Source: Phoronis australis
Taxonomy: Eukaryota > Phoronida > Phoronidae
Direction of reading: 5' to 3'
DNA length: 64,000 nucleotides
Assembly (NCBI GenBank): GCA_002633005.1
Contig: NMRA01000111.1
Span: 52,360 to 116,359 of the forward strand
Below the pieces are notes generated by a model, which made no database searches, had not been told where the DNA came from, and saw only the letters and a list, made by a program, of their open reading frames with translations. Positions 1 to 14,000 of this stretch are shown piece by piece. The translations under genes and the position numbers were made by a program. Position 1 is the stretch's first letter; every line of letters begins with the position of its first letter.

Positions 1-455
1 CTTTAGGATGATTCTGACTACCGGTATGCCTCTAGTGGCAATTTAAATATTTTACATTGACCTCTGTATTTTCATAGGTCTTCAGGTGTATACTTTGTGT
101 TACTTCGTGACTATGAAGGAAAAGTTCCAAGTAGAAATTTGTTTCTGGCATTCTAATGCTGTGCTAATCTCATATGTTGGTAAATTTGTTTTTAATTCTA
201 TGTTTCTGTGGTGCTTTAAGCAACTGATGTATAGGATGTGCTTGTATTATGAAGATCACTCACATTTTGCCCCTTAGCCTATTGAGGAGACAATGACCAT
301 GCCTTTCCATTTTGCAAAGTACAACATACTACATACACGCCCTCTACTGGCCGCTTTATGGTACCAATGAACAACCCTAGAAGGATACCGTATACGGTGC
401 AATTGTGGGCGCATTTCAACGCTCTGCGTTGCTCTTGTTTAGTTAAACACGATTT
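1..455 (-). repeat. Interspersed repeat, minus-strand copy (same family as 52620-53710)
   Basis: Positions 310-455 are the reverse complement of about 52620-52760, sharing GTATCCTTCTAGGGTTGTT and the AATGCGCCCACAATTGCACC segment. Positions 10-85 match the reverse complement of the far part of the other copy (around 53450-53535). The copy is cut by the window edge. Confidence 0.65.
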
Positions 456-1293
456 GAAATTGAAAATTGTTTTGGTGCGATTGAAGTTAAGACTTTCTGA
501 AAATGTTGGAAATTGCGCAAGTTTTCACTTGCAAAATACGGATTTTTAACATGAAGGTTACATATTATGTCCTTATTGTGTTGGCAGCCTTGCATATATC
601 AATTAGGTGATAAAATGCAGACGTGGTAATTCAAAATAATCTTGTTTGCCTTGATCATGGGATATTTAAACTGATATCGGATGTCAATGTATCGTTGCAA
701 TCATTTTTTAAAAAACATTAAAAGTATTTTATTTTAGGAATCTGGCATTTTATTTCCAAAGATATCCTAGTGTAGCTAAGGTCTGTGTGTGTTAAATGCA
801 CTGTGTCTGAAGGGGCGGTCTTTTAACAAATGCAATCTGTCATAACAGTACAATCTGACTCATTAAGGAGACAAAGTCACCTTTGTCAGGTGTGCTAATT
901 ATCTTCCTTTCATCATTACGTACTTTTCTTGTCATTAGCCAAGAACCTGGTCATTTGCCACGATTTTCTGCCAATTTTTTTCATTATGAGATTCCAGTCA
1001 CGTAGAGACCTTTCATTTAATGTCAACACCAGTCCAGGAAACATAGTTTTAACTTTGTAAAGTAAAATTTTGATAAGTTTTTAGTGTACTGTTGTGGCTC
1101 TTTAGGGCCTTTGGTATTAAGGAGCTAGTACAGTGGACTAACATTTTTTCTTCACCACAAGAATTTTAGTCCCAATGGGAAAGGTGATTTAGAACGGTCT
1201 AAATTTGGGATGGTACTGGAAAAGACCGGACTAGCGAGCATACCAAAGTTGATCCCATTACGTAAGCCCAGTGCAAAAGGTTTGGTCCGGACC

Positions 1294-1954
1294 AGGGCTT
1301 TATCCAGGATTTCGAACATAGGGTGTCCAAAATGAGGTTCCCAATATTCCAGGGCGTCCATGATTGCAACGACGCACTACCCCCACTCCCCACTACCATT
1401 CACCAGTACCCCCCCACACACACAATTAAAAAAATGCGTTGAACAGTTACCAACACAAGAAAAATGCACTGATGATGTGTGGTTTATATTTTTGCTACAG
1501 GTGTCACTGCTGCTCCATTTTAAGATGCACATAGAAAAGCATGAAACGGGCGAAAACTCAAACATTTTAAATGGGGATATTCTTGTGGTACATCATATTA
1601 TTAAAATAATGACATTTATTCCGCTTTTGGTATTTTTAAAAAAGATGAAATACATGAAGCTACAGCTCTGACACACCAGTTTGGAGTTGAGCAAGGTCGG
1701 TGTCCCTATATGAAAACATTTTGAACTTTGCAACATTTTAAATACATTGTATATTTCTTTCTGAGTTGAAAGGGCCAACTTCTCTCTTTCATTAACTGGG
1801 GTGTCCTAGTAATCTTACAATGTGGGTGTCCAAACTGGAGAAATTCTAATTGACAGGGAGTCCAAATGGTACATTGGGCGTCCTTGCCAGGGCCTCCAGA
1901 TTAGTGCTAGGGCGTCCACATGGACGACCAAGACATACGCTGCATGAAAGCCTT
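1294..1954. mobile_element. TIR element (AGGSCTTTATSCAG family), copy 1
   Basis: Left end AGGGCTTTATCCAGGATTTC and right end TGCATGAAAGCCTT are imperfect inverted repeats. Internal blocks GGTGTCCAAAATG, TTCCCAATATTCCAGGGC and ATTAGTGCTAGGG are shared with the copy at 3971-4395. No transposase frame, so a MITE-like non-autonomous element. Confidence 0.6.
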
Positions 1955-3970
1955 GTCCGGCCTATTTTGCTCGACCGTCCTAACTTATCTCCCCGCTTCA
2001 CACAATTGCGGAGTTCTTCCCACCAGGGTATCAGCCAGGATACTGATATTGCCAGTCTCAAAGCCAGACATTTGTCACGATTTGCGAGGCTCGTAGTGCC
2101 GAGTAGGGAGTTTCCTCTTCCACCTAGGAAATTTTTGATTTTTGTCCTTGAAAGGTTGCATTTTCCTTGATTTCTACAGCATGACTTTGCCAGTTTTGCT
2201 TGTTAGTATGTTTTGTTGAACATAACACCCTAACTTCGGGCCTTAACTGCGTTAACTGCAGTGCAAAAGTGGCTCGAGGGATAGTAATTTTTCACAAATA
2301 CTCTGTTCACATCGGATCCACTGATGTAAAAAAGTGCGCTCTTGTGTAGGGCTAGACGGTTGCTTGATAGCCCAACACCGAGCTGGTAACTTTTGGCACC
2401 CAGTCAAGTGAAAGTTCGAGTTACTTGCCCGACCCGGCAAGTTGAATTGAAAGTTCTGTTTGGAAATTTTACTCCCTTTGAACGTAGTTTTTCGTTTATT
2501 AACCTGTAGCAGTTCCGTTGGGGAGATTTGTCACATGATATTTATGGGCAGCTTTCAGTAACTATCTCGTAGTGAAAAATTCATCAAAAATCACATGGTC
2601 CCGTCGAAAACATGCGGCGACGTAGTCTTGCTAAATCTTGCTTTTTTAGCTAAACACTAGGGTTACTGCATGCTCTCCTGAATTATCGTATGCGTCTTAG
2701 CGGACATTGTCGGACAACCCGGGAACTAGTAAATCCGTTGGCGTCATGAAAAAACACTCCTGCCTAGGCAACAATGCAATAATTTAAAATTTTGCATAAG
2801 ATTGAAAAGGTGTGCCTTTACAAGCCATGGCAATTACCTACTAAAAGTCAGATAGTGCATATGTGATGCCAAGTCATTGGCAATTAAGTTTCTGTTCAAG
2901 TGTCTGAACGTAGTTGTGTGTAAGTATCGAGAGTGTATACACTCCCGAAGATAAGGTGTAATGTTATGATGTAAGTACCCTACCATCGCTCCTGCACTTG
3001 CAAATTTTGCCTGCAAGATTCAACAATTCGAGTGGCTGGCGAATACTCTGCCCACCGCCATTTCTCACACTCTCGACGTTGTTGCTATTTCTGTCCACTC
3101 ACTGTTCACTGTATAATTTAAAAGTTAAACAAGTCTCAAAATTAGAATAGAAGTGGCAATTGGTTGCCGGATCCCTATTGCGTAGCGACATCTTGTGTTA
3201 GTTAGGACGGTGGAATATTACTAGTCAGGTCTAGTGAGAAAGATGACAATTTTGTATGGTAGATTATCACGCTGATCTAAAATAAGTTCTAGCCACAAAC
3301 TAGTCCAAGCTAACTCTATTGTGAAAGGAGCTTTTGTTTCCCCTAAATAAACCAAATAAGATATTAGTGTTGATGGCATCACTGTATGATGTTCCCGTTC
3401 TATGAATTATGTTGATGTGAAGCTGAAATTCTTGTTCTACTGGCACAGTTGAAAATCAACTTACAAAATTGCGAACTAAGTTCTAAATATTAGTGATGAC
3501 GGAGCTCGTGTATTCATTTTGTTTTTTTGAAATGTTTCATTATTATGCTACTTGATGTTAGTATTTGACTATCACAGGATTTGTGACTCCGTAGTATTAT
3601 GGTATTACTAGCATTTGTGACTGGGTAGTATTGTGTTGTTACTGGCCTTTGTCATTGGTCTGATTTTATTGGAGGTTTGCTGTTGACAGGTAACGATCAT
3701 ATTGCTCACATTGAGCATTTGTTGATTAATATTTCCTGAAGTAATTGTGAGGTTAAGCTATAAGGTTCAATGACACACAAGATGATTGTTTCAAACAGAA
3801 GTTGTAAAAATTCCTGAATTTCATATAATAAAAATGTATCATTCTTCCTAAAAATAAGGAATCAGGCTTGAAAATTTGAAGACCATGAGAATTTTTTTAT
3901 CATTGAAAGAATGTAAATTAATGATGTTCAAACAAGTTTCAGTGTGGATAATTGAAGAGGCTTGCTTACC

Positions 3971-4395
3971 AGGCCTTTATCCAGGATTTCGAAAATAGGG
4001 TGTCCAAAATGGGGTTCCCAATATTCCAGGGCATCCATGATTCCGAGGCATAACCCCCCCACCCCCAGCAATCCACCCAAACACACAGCCTTCTGTAGTG
4101 AGCATTTTTACTAAAAAAACTAGACCAAGACTTTCCAATGCTATCAACCAAGTGTGAGCATAGCAACATTGTATATACTTTGTATATACATTGTATATGT
4201 CTTCCTGCTTTGAAAAAAGAGCCACCACTGTGAGTCTTCATAGGCGGCCTAGTAATCATTACAATGTGTGTGTCCAAACTTGAATGGTTCCTATTGATAG
4301 TGGACGTCCAAATGATACATTGGGGTCTTGCCAGGGCTCCATATTAGTGCTAGGGGTCCATTTGGACGCCCAGAACATACGCTGCATAAAGGCCT
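3971..4395. mobile_element. TIR element (AGGSCTTTATSCAG family), copy 2
   Basis: Left end AGGCCTTTATCCAG is the near-perfect inverted repeat of the right end CTGCATAAAGGCCT. It is a 425-bp shorter relative of 1294-1954 in the same orientation. No target-site duplication could be settled. Confidence 0.65.
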
Positions 4396-5004
4396 GTTGC
4401 CTACTAAAAGACACTAAATCCACAGTTTGGCTGCTAACTTTGATTACTGCTAACATGTAACAAACATTCATCTTTGAAACAAAACAATGGTCTTTAGACT
4501 GTCACCATTTCCCAAGTTTGGCAAGTCTTGACAACTCCTTACAAGTTGTCCTAAATTGGCTAGTGTGGCTAATGCATGGGGCGAGTCAATGGACAGGTGA
4601 CTTTGGGGAAAGGCCGGACATCTCGAACTATCAAATCTACTTAGCTACACTGAGGTAGCAATACTTTCATCTTTCCAACAGACTACTAATTACACAATAA
4701 CAGATGACTGAATTGATTTTTTGAGTAAAATCGCCATAACATGTCATTTAAATTAGATTGTGTTGTTGTCTAGTTTGGTTCCATTCATTCTCCTGCCCCT
4801 TGTTTTTTGTCTCCTTTAACCATGTGAGATAGTTGTTCAAGATTTTCTTGTGTTGCGTCGTCATGGCCATTTTGTCCGAACATATGCATTAATATAACAT
4901 TGGTTGCAGCCACTTAGCTTCAGCATGTCACTATTTTTAGAAAAAAATCACATTGTGAAACTGACCTGATTTATTTTTATTACTGTTTTTGCGCTTTCTT
5001 AAAG

Positions 5005-8000
5005 GTTTCATGAGAGCTATCCAGCTCGCCATGGTTATGATCACGGTGACCCACCCTTGCCTGTCCCTCCATCCGAAGTGGGACCCCACGTCAACAAAAG
5101 ACCTCGGCTGACAATTGACACACGGGCATGGCAGCAGCCTCTGAGAGTGGAGACTCGTGAAGTTGAAGTCAAACGGGTATGTGTTGTTAATACTGTTTAC
5201 ACTGTCTATGCATCAGACCTTCATCTAGCCGGTGTCCAGTGTGTCTAAATGGACATTCTGACTTACATTTAGACACCGTTGCTACGACCCAGTTCAGCAT
5301 TTGGGAGACCTAGTAAAGTAAGCAAGCAATGATGTCTCTTTTAACTGGCTGACGGCAGTTATGGAAGCTCATTGGTCAGTCTAGAATAAAAAAGGTTAAG
5401 GTAAGATGTGATGTAAGAGAATGATAAACTTTATTGTAGATCCATGTCTCCTCAGAAAAATTTCACACTATAACAATAATTTGACGTGGTGTCATATAAA
5501 TGCAATCATGCATCATTGGTTGTGGACACCACGAGAAATTGGAAAACCCCTTTTTGGACATTCTGTTTTTGAAATCCGGGATAAACCCCTGCCGTGCATT
5601 TGCTTTTTTTGTGTCAAAAGTTTAGTGCTGGACTAAAATACTCTTTCTTTCACAATCCAACAAAGTGGAGGTTTCTCTGGGTGTTTTGCTAGAAATTCAC
5701 CGAATATGAAGGATTTTGAATTTTTGTTAATTTCTGTAAGTACTCGGCTAAATTTGACTAAGCATGATAAAAATTAATGGTACGCCACTTAATTTGACAT
5801 TTTTCTCCTGGCTTGAAAAAACTGCGGACGAGTAAGGTAAATCAGGGTTGCCGAAAATTGTTGAGTAATCTTTTCCAACACTGAATTTCAAGCCTCTTGG
5901 TAACTATTGTGGTGAAAGCTTGAGTAAGACTGTTGGCCAGCGACATAAATCAGGCAGACTGTCTTTTATGAATTCTGTCGCCAATCAAGATTCGTTTTCT
6001 TTCCTACTGGTGATCAAAATCAGCAAATCGCATGGCCTGTTCAAAGATGACAACGTAGCTTGTGCGTACACTGAAGTGTGTTGAAATAAAGATGTTTGGC
6101 ATGCTGTTACCAAAGTTATTTGAGCTTAGTGTGGAACTTTGAATAAGGTAGCCGCAAAAAGTTTGAATAATGACCAGGCTTGAATAATATTGGCCAAGCT
6201 TAAATAACTACATACTTTCAAGCTTAATAAGTATTACCCAGTAAGGATTATTCAAGTTTAATGCCGTAAGTTGAATAAACACGGAGTCATACTTTTCCTT
6301 CTCAGATTAGTTCAGAAAGAGTCCTGTGCTTAATTTGGAAATTACTGTTTTGAACTTCAAAATACAATGTTCAGGTTGCATTTACTCTGTCATTCAGCTT
6401 TCTCAAGAAGTACTGCTGACATGAACTGCACAATGTTAGTATCTGTATCTTTTGTTATACAGGAGCCTGCGTACAACCCACAAGTGGAGGCCATCTCACC
6501 CACATTCCCTCCAGAGGACCCGAAGGCGGAAAGCATTCGCTCATGCAAGGACGAGCTGATGTCCAACATTGACAAGGTGGACCGCGAGATCACTAAGGTT
6601 CAGTCACAAATAGCCAACCTTGAGAAAAAACAACAGCATCTGGAGGAGCAAGCAGCCAAACCACCAGAGGAGAAGGCAGCTGAGGCGGAGAAAGTAGATA
6701 ATGCACCCAAGCACCAGAGTATAGCACAGATTATCTACTCGGAGAATAGGGTAGGTTGGAGAGAGATTAGTACTTGGAAATTAATGTTGATTGGGATGTG
6801 TTCGGATGGGTTTAAGCACCCGAGTCTTGTGTTAGGTTGGGGTGAGTTGTCGATGTGCCCAACCATCAGAGTGCAGATCATCTATTCTGGAGAATAGTGT
6901 AAGGCGTGGTATAAATTTGCTTTTGAGGGTGACAGACAGGTAGTGCCAGTAAACGTCATGTACTTGGATGAGAGGGTATGTGTTGGTGGGGTTTTGATTG
7001 GAGTATCAGGTGGACCAGAGTAAGTACATCCAGCTGTCTGAAAATGGGGAGATGGTGGTTGAAATTGTTTTCAGTCTTATTTTGTTTGTAAACATTTCCA
7101 TTATATAATAATGTTGTTATGCTCCAACAGCTTAAGTTCTCAACAGTTGTTTGTGACTTTCTGGGTAATCTTCAAATTTTGTAGTTGTTAGTTGCTCTTA
7201 GTTGTATCATCAAACAGCTCTTGTATCTTTCCCATGTAACGTGATCCCTGACGGATGTTCTAGTAACTCAAGATTAATTCCAAGCTTTGGCACTGTTGTC
7301 AGTGTGCTTGTAGGGTTATCCTGTTGTTGTGTTGTAATTATGTGAACACTGTCGATGATTAATATCACCTGTCAGTCACCATAACATGAGAAATAACACT
7401 TTGCTAATTGAACATTTACCGCTGTCAAGTAATTAGCATATTCACTGATTGCCTGCAACTTTGGTGTTCATTAATTTTCTGCAATGTACTCTTTGTCTTT
7501 TCTTGGTGACTATTCTGCTACCTTGTTTTGAGCGTGTATTGATCATTTTATTTTTTCAGAAAAAAGCCGAAAAAGCACATGCTATCCTGTCCAAACTTGG
7601 GCCGAAGATTGAGTTGGTATGTTTTGGTGCTCAAAGCTAAAATACTGTTGTTTGCATCATGAGGTCATGATTGTTCTAAAAAAGAATGACTGATATCCCT
7701 TACATGAACTGGAATGCCAAAAGCCATTTTCCGTGTTAAGTTGCTGTGTTAGTTTCGTAATGTTTGTGTCGAATCTCTTCATGGTCTTGGATAGAGAATT
7801 TGGTGTCATTTCTTCACAAGTTGCCGTGCAGCTCAACCATTAATCACAAGGCGAAGATACTATTTCAGCAAACAGACTCCAACATTTGTGCCGGTTTGAT
7901 GGTTATGTGCTACCAGTAATAGAGCATTTTCTTATCACTTTTTGTAAATTTGTAATTTGTGCCTGTTTTTCCAAAGGTTGTACAGTCAGTCCTATCTAAG

Positions 8001-11000
8001 ACCATTTTATCTTGTATTTTATTTTTCTTGCTGCACATTCTAATAAAAAAATCCGTATCTCATTCACGATCATGTGCCTGTGGGGCATGTGGCCTTTAGT
8101 TAGACAGGTCCCTGTTGCATCACATGGTGCTGTTTGTTACAACACTACAAATTGTTTGTTTCAGCCTCTGTACAACCAACCATCTGACACTCAGGTGTAT
8201 GAGGATAACAGGAGGCAGTAAGTAATGCATTAGCTGTAGTTGGGTCCTGGTCAAATTCTGTCATTAGTATCTGAAATGTGTGTAGGAGTTTGACTATTTT
8301 GTTTTAATCGGGGGTGGATGCATTCTATTTTCTTCTCAAACTTCTCACTAAATTAAAGCATTTTTATTTGCTGAAAGGTCATTAGTTGCTTTACGGAGGT
8401 TGTGACTGTGTCTAGGTACCAGAAGTTCAAAGGTCGGCTCATTCTTCACTTCAAGAAGCGGCACCAGGCTAACAAGATTCGCGAGCGCTACCTGACACAG
8501 CGCTATAACCAGCTGATGCAGGAGTGGCTGAAGAAGATGGAAAAACAAGAGAACAACACCAAGCGCAGGTAACCAGGGGTATAATAGGGCAGGGTGGGGT
8601 GGTGTTGGTGGGGGTGTGGCGCACTTGTCTTTGTCTTTCAGCCAATTGGTGCTTGAATGATCTGGCTGTAGAACAATATCTAGTGCAGGTAACGAGGGCT
8701 GGTTGTTGTGTGTGGGGGAAGGTGTAGCGTAGTGCCAAAACTGGCTCTATAGTACGGCCTTTGTTAGGTGACTTTAGTGAACCAGGAGGTGAAGGGATTA
8801 GTAATGCCAAGTATGTGTAGTAGAGTGGTGCAGCAGTATAGTACTGGTGCTAGGTTAAACATGACTGCCAAGTATGTGTAGTAGACTGGTACAGCAGTAT
8901 AGTACTGGTGCTAGGTTAAACATGACTGCCAAGTATGTGTAGTAGACTGGTACAGCAGTATAGTACTGGTGCTAGGTTAAACATGACTGCCAAGTATGTG
9001 TAGTAGACTGGTACAGCAATATAGTACTGGTGCTAGGTTAAACATGACTGCCAAGTATGTGTAGTAGAGTGGTGCAGCAGTATAGTACTGGTGCTAGGTT
9101 AAACATGACTGCCAAGTAAAGTAGTGCGCTTGATTTGCAGTTGCTTGTCTAAAATATTGTTTTATACATTGCTTTATTTTCATCATTCATTCCCTGTTGT
9201 TGCTAGAAGATGTGGTGAAGATTTTAGTATCTTTCAATTAAGACCCATAAGTGTAAAAGTTTACGCTGTTGTTCAATTGTCTAAATGTTCATTTCAATAT
9301 TCTATTTCAAGGGCAAAGGAAGCTAAACTGAGGGAGTTCTATGAGCGTGTTTTCCCAGAAATCAAGAAATCTAGAGAAGACAAAGAGAGGTTTTCAAGGT
9401 ACTTGTCTATAATGAGCTGTTCATTGTTCACTTGTTTCTTGCTCTCAAACTCTGCAGCACTTTTTACTTACTTCAGAATCCTAATTCTGTGATGTGCTTT
9501 CATATTATTTTATATTTCACTTTGTATTATAGAACACTTCACTCAATTTTACTTCTATTGCTAATAAGCCCTGTATTGATTATGTGCACCTGAGATGGCT
9601 CGGGACTTGATGGTCGGTTGTGGTTTGAATGTTATTGATTAATTCCCCTTATAGAGCAGTGCAACAGGGCGCACAGGCAGCTATCCCAGGATTCCGTGGC
9701 AAGTAAGTCGGCTTACTTGCTCGCTGTCTTTTGCATGCTATTTTTGGTGCTTTGAGTCAGCTCTGCTCCGTATCGCCTCAGTTTAGTATTCTGAAAACAA
9801 TAGTTTATTAATGTGAGCACTGAGAAAGATTTTTTGGTTTTGAAGACAACTATTTGTTGACAATTCAGACTCTGCAATGTATGGTATTTTGAGGATTGTA
9901 TGATCATTGCGTTGACATGAAAAAGAACATTCACTTGGTCAAGGAAATACGTAGACATAGTACTGACAATGCTACTAACCTGTCCGGTCAGACTAACACG
10001 TGAAGTTGCATGTCCTATGATTTAGTCTAAACGATGGTTTGAATTAACATATCCTATGTCCACATTATCCTTGCATAGTTATCAGTACTCTTGTTGGAAA
10101 GTGTGACTGAATTTTTCAGTGTTTGCAATGGGTCGAGTTTTGCAAGCCAGTGTATGAATTCTGAATTGTTCATCGTAATACCACTCCTCTGAAGTATAAT
10201 TGGGTCACATAGAACCATCTGATCATGCTGAAATTTCATTCAATGGAGTGTTCCATTTTTACTATTTTGAAATATCTACACTGTCTTGTTATTTTGAAGG
10301 CTTCCAAATTGTCTGCTATCAAATACAGCAACTCTAGTGTAACAAAAAAGTCTGTCTTATTAAATACCAGTAGAAATGTTCCAGTAACGTTATTTTGTCA
10401 ACACAAAACCTCTTCAACCTCTATGAGTCGTTGACATGGACATTTGAAAATATGTTAGCGGCAGTTAACGAATTTAAGTGCCGACAGTTTTTTTAATGCG
10501 AAAAATTATCGATCGAGTTTGCTTCTCAGTCACTGAACAACGTAAGATTTCTGCTAATAGTGGAAAGATATCTCGACACGCTTACTGGTCTATTGGTATT
10601 GCATGTTGGGGATACTGTGTTACATCATAACTTTGTATCTGGTGATGGGATTGTATGCACATATGCACCTGCAGATTTAGTTCAAATGCACTAATAGGTT
10701 TGTGATAGCTAGAAGGGTTGGTTGGTTGAGAATATTAGGCTGCGGGCTACATAATGCTTTTCCTCTGTGTATTCTAGCAACTGGGAGTTTTCCAATTCAC
10801 ATGATTATGTTTGAATATTGTCCTTAGATGGTTTTATTGGAGAAATTGCTGCCTATCCGATTTGGTTTGTTTTACGTTATGACAGCAACCTCCTTCATAT
10901 GTGTTTATAACCCATACAATGTGGAGTTACACACCAATTATAAAAGCTACAATACATTACTTTTTGGTCACATGGTTTCCTGTCATAAAATTCTGACTTT

Positions 11001-14000
11001 TCTCCAATTTCTGCTGTTTGTCAATCTTCCGGAAGTAAAAATATAGCCTGCAAAATGTTATCTTCAAAGTCTGTTCTCATTTGAGGTTTTCCTGTTTATA
11101 CAAGGTGCCCTCGACCAATTGTATTTGCAGGGTGGGCGGACGTAATGTGACTGGGTATGCCCGTAGTGAGGCCGAGGTTGACCAGATCATGGAAGGACTT
11201 CATGAGTTGGAGGTACAGTTGATTTAGTACAACAATACAGATAAAGAGATGTGTGACTGGTTCTTTCATCAGTTCACTTTACGTTGACAGTACTTGTAGT
11301 GCATCCCATGGTGACGTGTCGATTTGGTCGACTACGAGAACAGCGCAGTGGTTGGGGGTCTGAATTAGAGTACTATCTTCTTAACTCCAGTTTCAGTCCA
11401 GCTTACTAGAAATGCATTCTATAAGCCAGGCCCTAAGTTCTACCCGCTTTTACGTATAACGTCAAAGCTCAGTCTCGTCCAATTCAATATTTCCTTGTCA
11501 CAAGCAAATTCAAATCATTTGATTTCATGCAACTGAACATGGCAATCTTCAGTTTTGTCATTTATTGTGTTCCATGTTTCCTGCACTATATACGCTAGTG
11601 CCTGTTGCATTGAAACATGTTCGATGAGAAACATTTTGGCTGTGTTTAGTTGGGACTATACTTCCAACTATAGTCACAACAGATCGAAGTGAATACTTGT
11701 AGTCAATCACTGTAGTCGAACCATTGATCTTTGAACCAAGCTATGGTCCAACCACAGGGTTAATGTAGTCACAGGATGAAGTTGTTGCAAGTCAACTGAA
11801 CGGCTTTGTTGATAAATATTCGGTTTCCTAAAGTAATCAACAAATTGTCGCTAAATGTGCAAAATATGCTTTTACTAAAATAGTAGTAGCAATGTAAGTT
11901 GCTTTGCTATTTGGATGTCTCAGATCAACCAAACGGCCTTCAGGTGCTTGTCTCTGTGCTGCTTCAGTACGCAAATCGTTTTACCTGCTGACTGTAGTCA
12001 ACTACAGTTTGTGTAGTGAAAACAGCCATTGTAATAATGAGTTACTCTTCATAGGAGGAGGAGCGAAAGATGCACAGCTATGCGGTGGTGCCACCTATGA
12101 TGCTGGATCCACGTCAGCGCAAATATCGCTTCATTAACACTAATGGGCTGATCGAAGCACCGCACGCAGACTTCAAAGAGAGGCAGAAGATCAACGTCTG
12201 GTCAGAGCTTGAGAAGGAAATCTTCAAAGAGAAGTTCTTACAGCACCCTAAGAACTTCCACTTCATTGCCTCCTACCTGGAGCGAAAGGTACCAACTGGT
12301 GGTTCAACTACTGTTACTGTACTGTCAAGAGCATGTCAAATGTCAAGGATTTTTAATTTTTGACTTGGAAAAATCAATACCTTCCAATCTCTTGTTGTTG
12401 TTGTCTGAGTAATAAAACGCTTATATTTTGTACTAAATGACTTTTCATCAAAACTTGATCATTGATGGCCATATTTGAGATGACTTCCTGCTCCGCAACC
12501 TTGTGTTTCTTGTGCAGTTTCAATGGGAGTCTTGTAAAGCAATACTGACTGGTCACATGGAGTCAGTGATCTCATGGTTGTAGTTCTACATCCCAGTTAC
12601 ACATTTTGGTAATGTTGTCTTTACCCGTACCGAGTGCAGGATGCATCGCTCTCTCCTGGAAAGTCGCTGAATTTGTCGGGAAAAGTCATGGAATCCTGTT
12701 ATCAACAAATATGCATGAACTATGTTTCAGAGTGTATCGGACTGTGTCCAGTACTACTACACGTCCAAGAAGCAGGTCGGATACAAGCAGCTGTTGCGCA
12801 AACAGAGCCAGAAACGTAAGCGACCATTTGCCAAGCAGCAGGTGCGGACTGAGGAGAAAGAATTCAAAGTGGAGGAGTCTCTGGCTGTAGTGGAGGATCC
12901 TGAGTAAGTAGGGTGTGGAACAATGGGGTTGACTGGAATGGGATGGTGTTACAATCATTTGATGGTCTTAGGGCTGCAGTTAGGCTATGGTCTTGTTGTA
13001 CCTTGTGTGTATGTTAGGGTCTTCTGTGGCTGCTGGCTGTGGTGAGGATTCATAATGAGTAAAGGATGGGCCAACGGGACTGGCTGGACTTAATGGTTGT
13101 AGAATTATGGTTGTAGAATTAGTGTGCTACAGATAGTCTATGTATGGGTAGTCTGTTCATGACTGTGCAAAAACAATCCATTGCTTGGACCTGGAAAAAC
13201 TGAGGCCAATCCCGTGAGTTGTTATGGATCTGGTATGTTTTCTGAGCCTAACCTTTGGATTTTAATGTGCAGGTGCATAGTTTTTAGTCCCTCCTTCTAG
13301 TATTTGATTAAAAAATTTGAATCATATCTTCTTGTGTATCTTTGTAACAGCATAAAAACGGAAGAAGAAATGTTGGACAAAGAGGTTTCCATGGTTACAA
13401 AGTCAAATGAAGGTGATGAGAAAGAGGCAAAGGAAATTGATGAAGGTTGCCCTGGTGACAGTAGCAGCGCAGGTGGTGTGCACGAATGCGCCATCTGCAA
13501 GAACCGGTTAGAGAACAACGAGATGAGCCGCCCACTTAACAAGTCCAACTGTGACCAGTATGGGCTACAGGAGAGTGAGCTGACCCCTGACATGAGAGTG
13601 TGTAGTAGCTGTAGGTGTCGGTCGGTGAGGCGTCGGTATACACAGGTGAGTGGTATGGGAGGGCAGGGCAGTTAGGGTCGACTTAGGGAGAGGGAGGGGA
13701 AGGATGGGTTGGGGGAAGGCTGAGAGAAAGTGCCTTAGAAAGGAAGGGTGATGCTGTTTACACCTGAGTGCTTATTTACTCAAAACTATTTCTGTCACAG
13801 ATACGAATACACCCCTAGCAAACTACACTTATTATTTACTCCATCTTCAAAGGTGATATACTTGGCATATATGTCAAAAATGCTGGTACAAAATAAATTC
13901 AGAATTTGTAATCTCATATCGTCAGGGAAAAGCGTCACTTACCCTTTAAGCATCCGAGAGCATCTTCTGTTATTATATCTTCTGTGAAAGTGTCTTGTAT

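Larger units (their letters stand above)
1..5004. other. Upstream NCoR intron or flank without recognised exon
   Basis: No coding exon of NCoR or another gene could be recognised here; the open frames are short and without family features. It holds a minus-strand copy of an interspersed repeat (1-455) and two copies of a TIR element (1294-1954, 3971-4395). In 460-1290, 1960-3965 and 4400-5000 I see nothing definable. Because the exon at 5005 starts inside a codon, this stretch is most likely intron. Confidence 0.5.
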
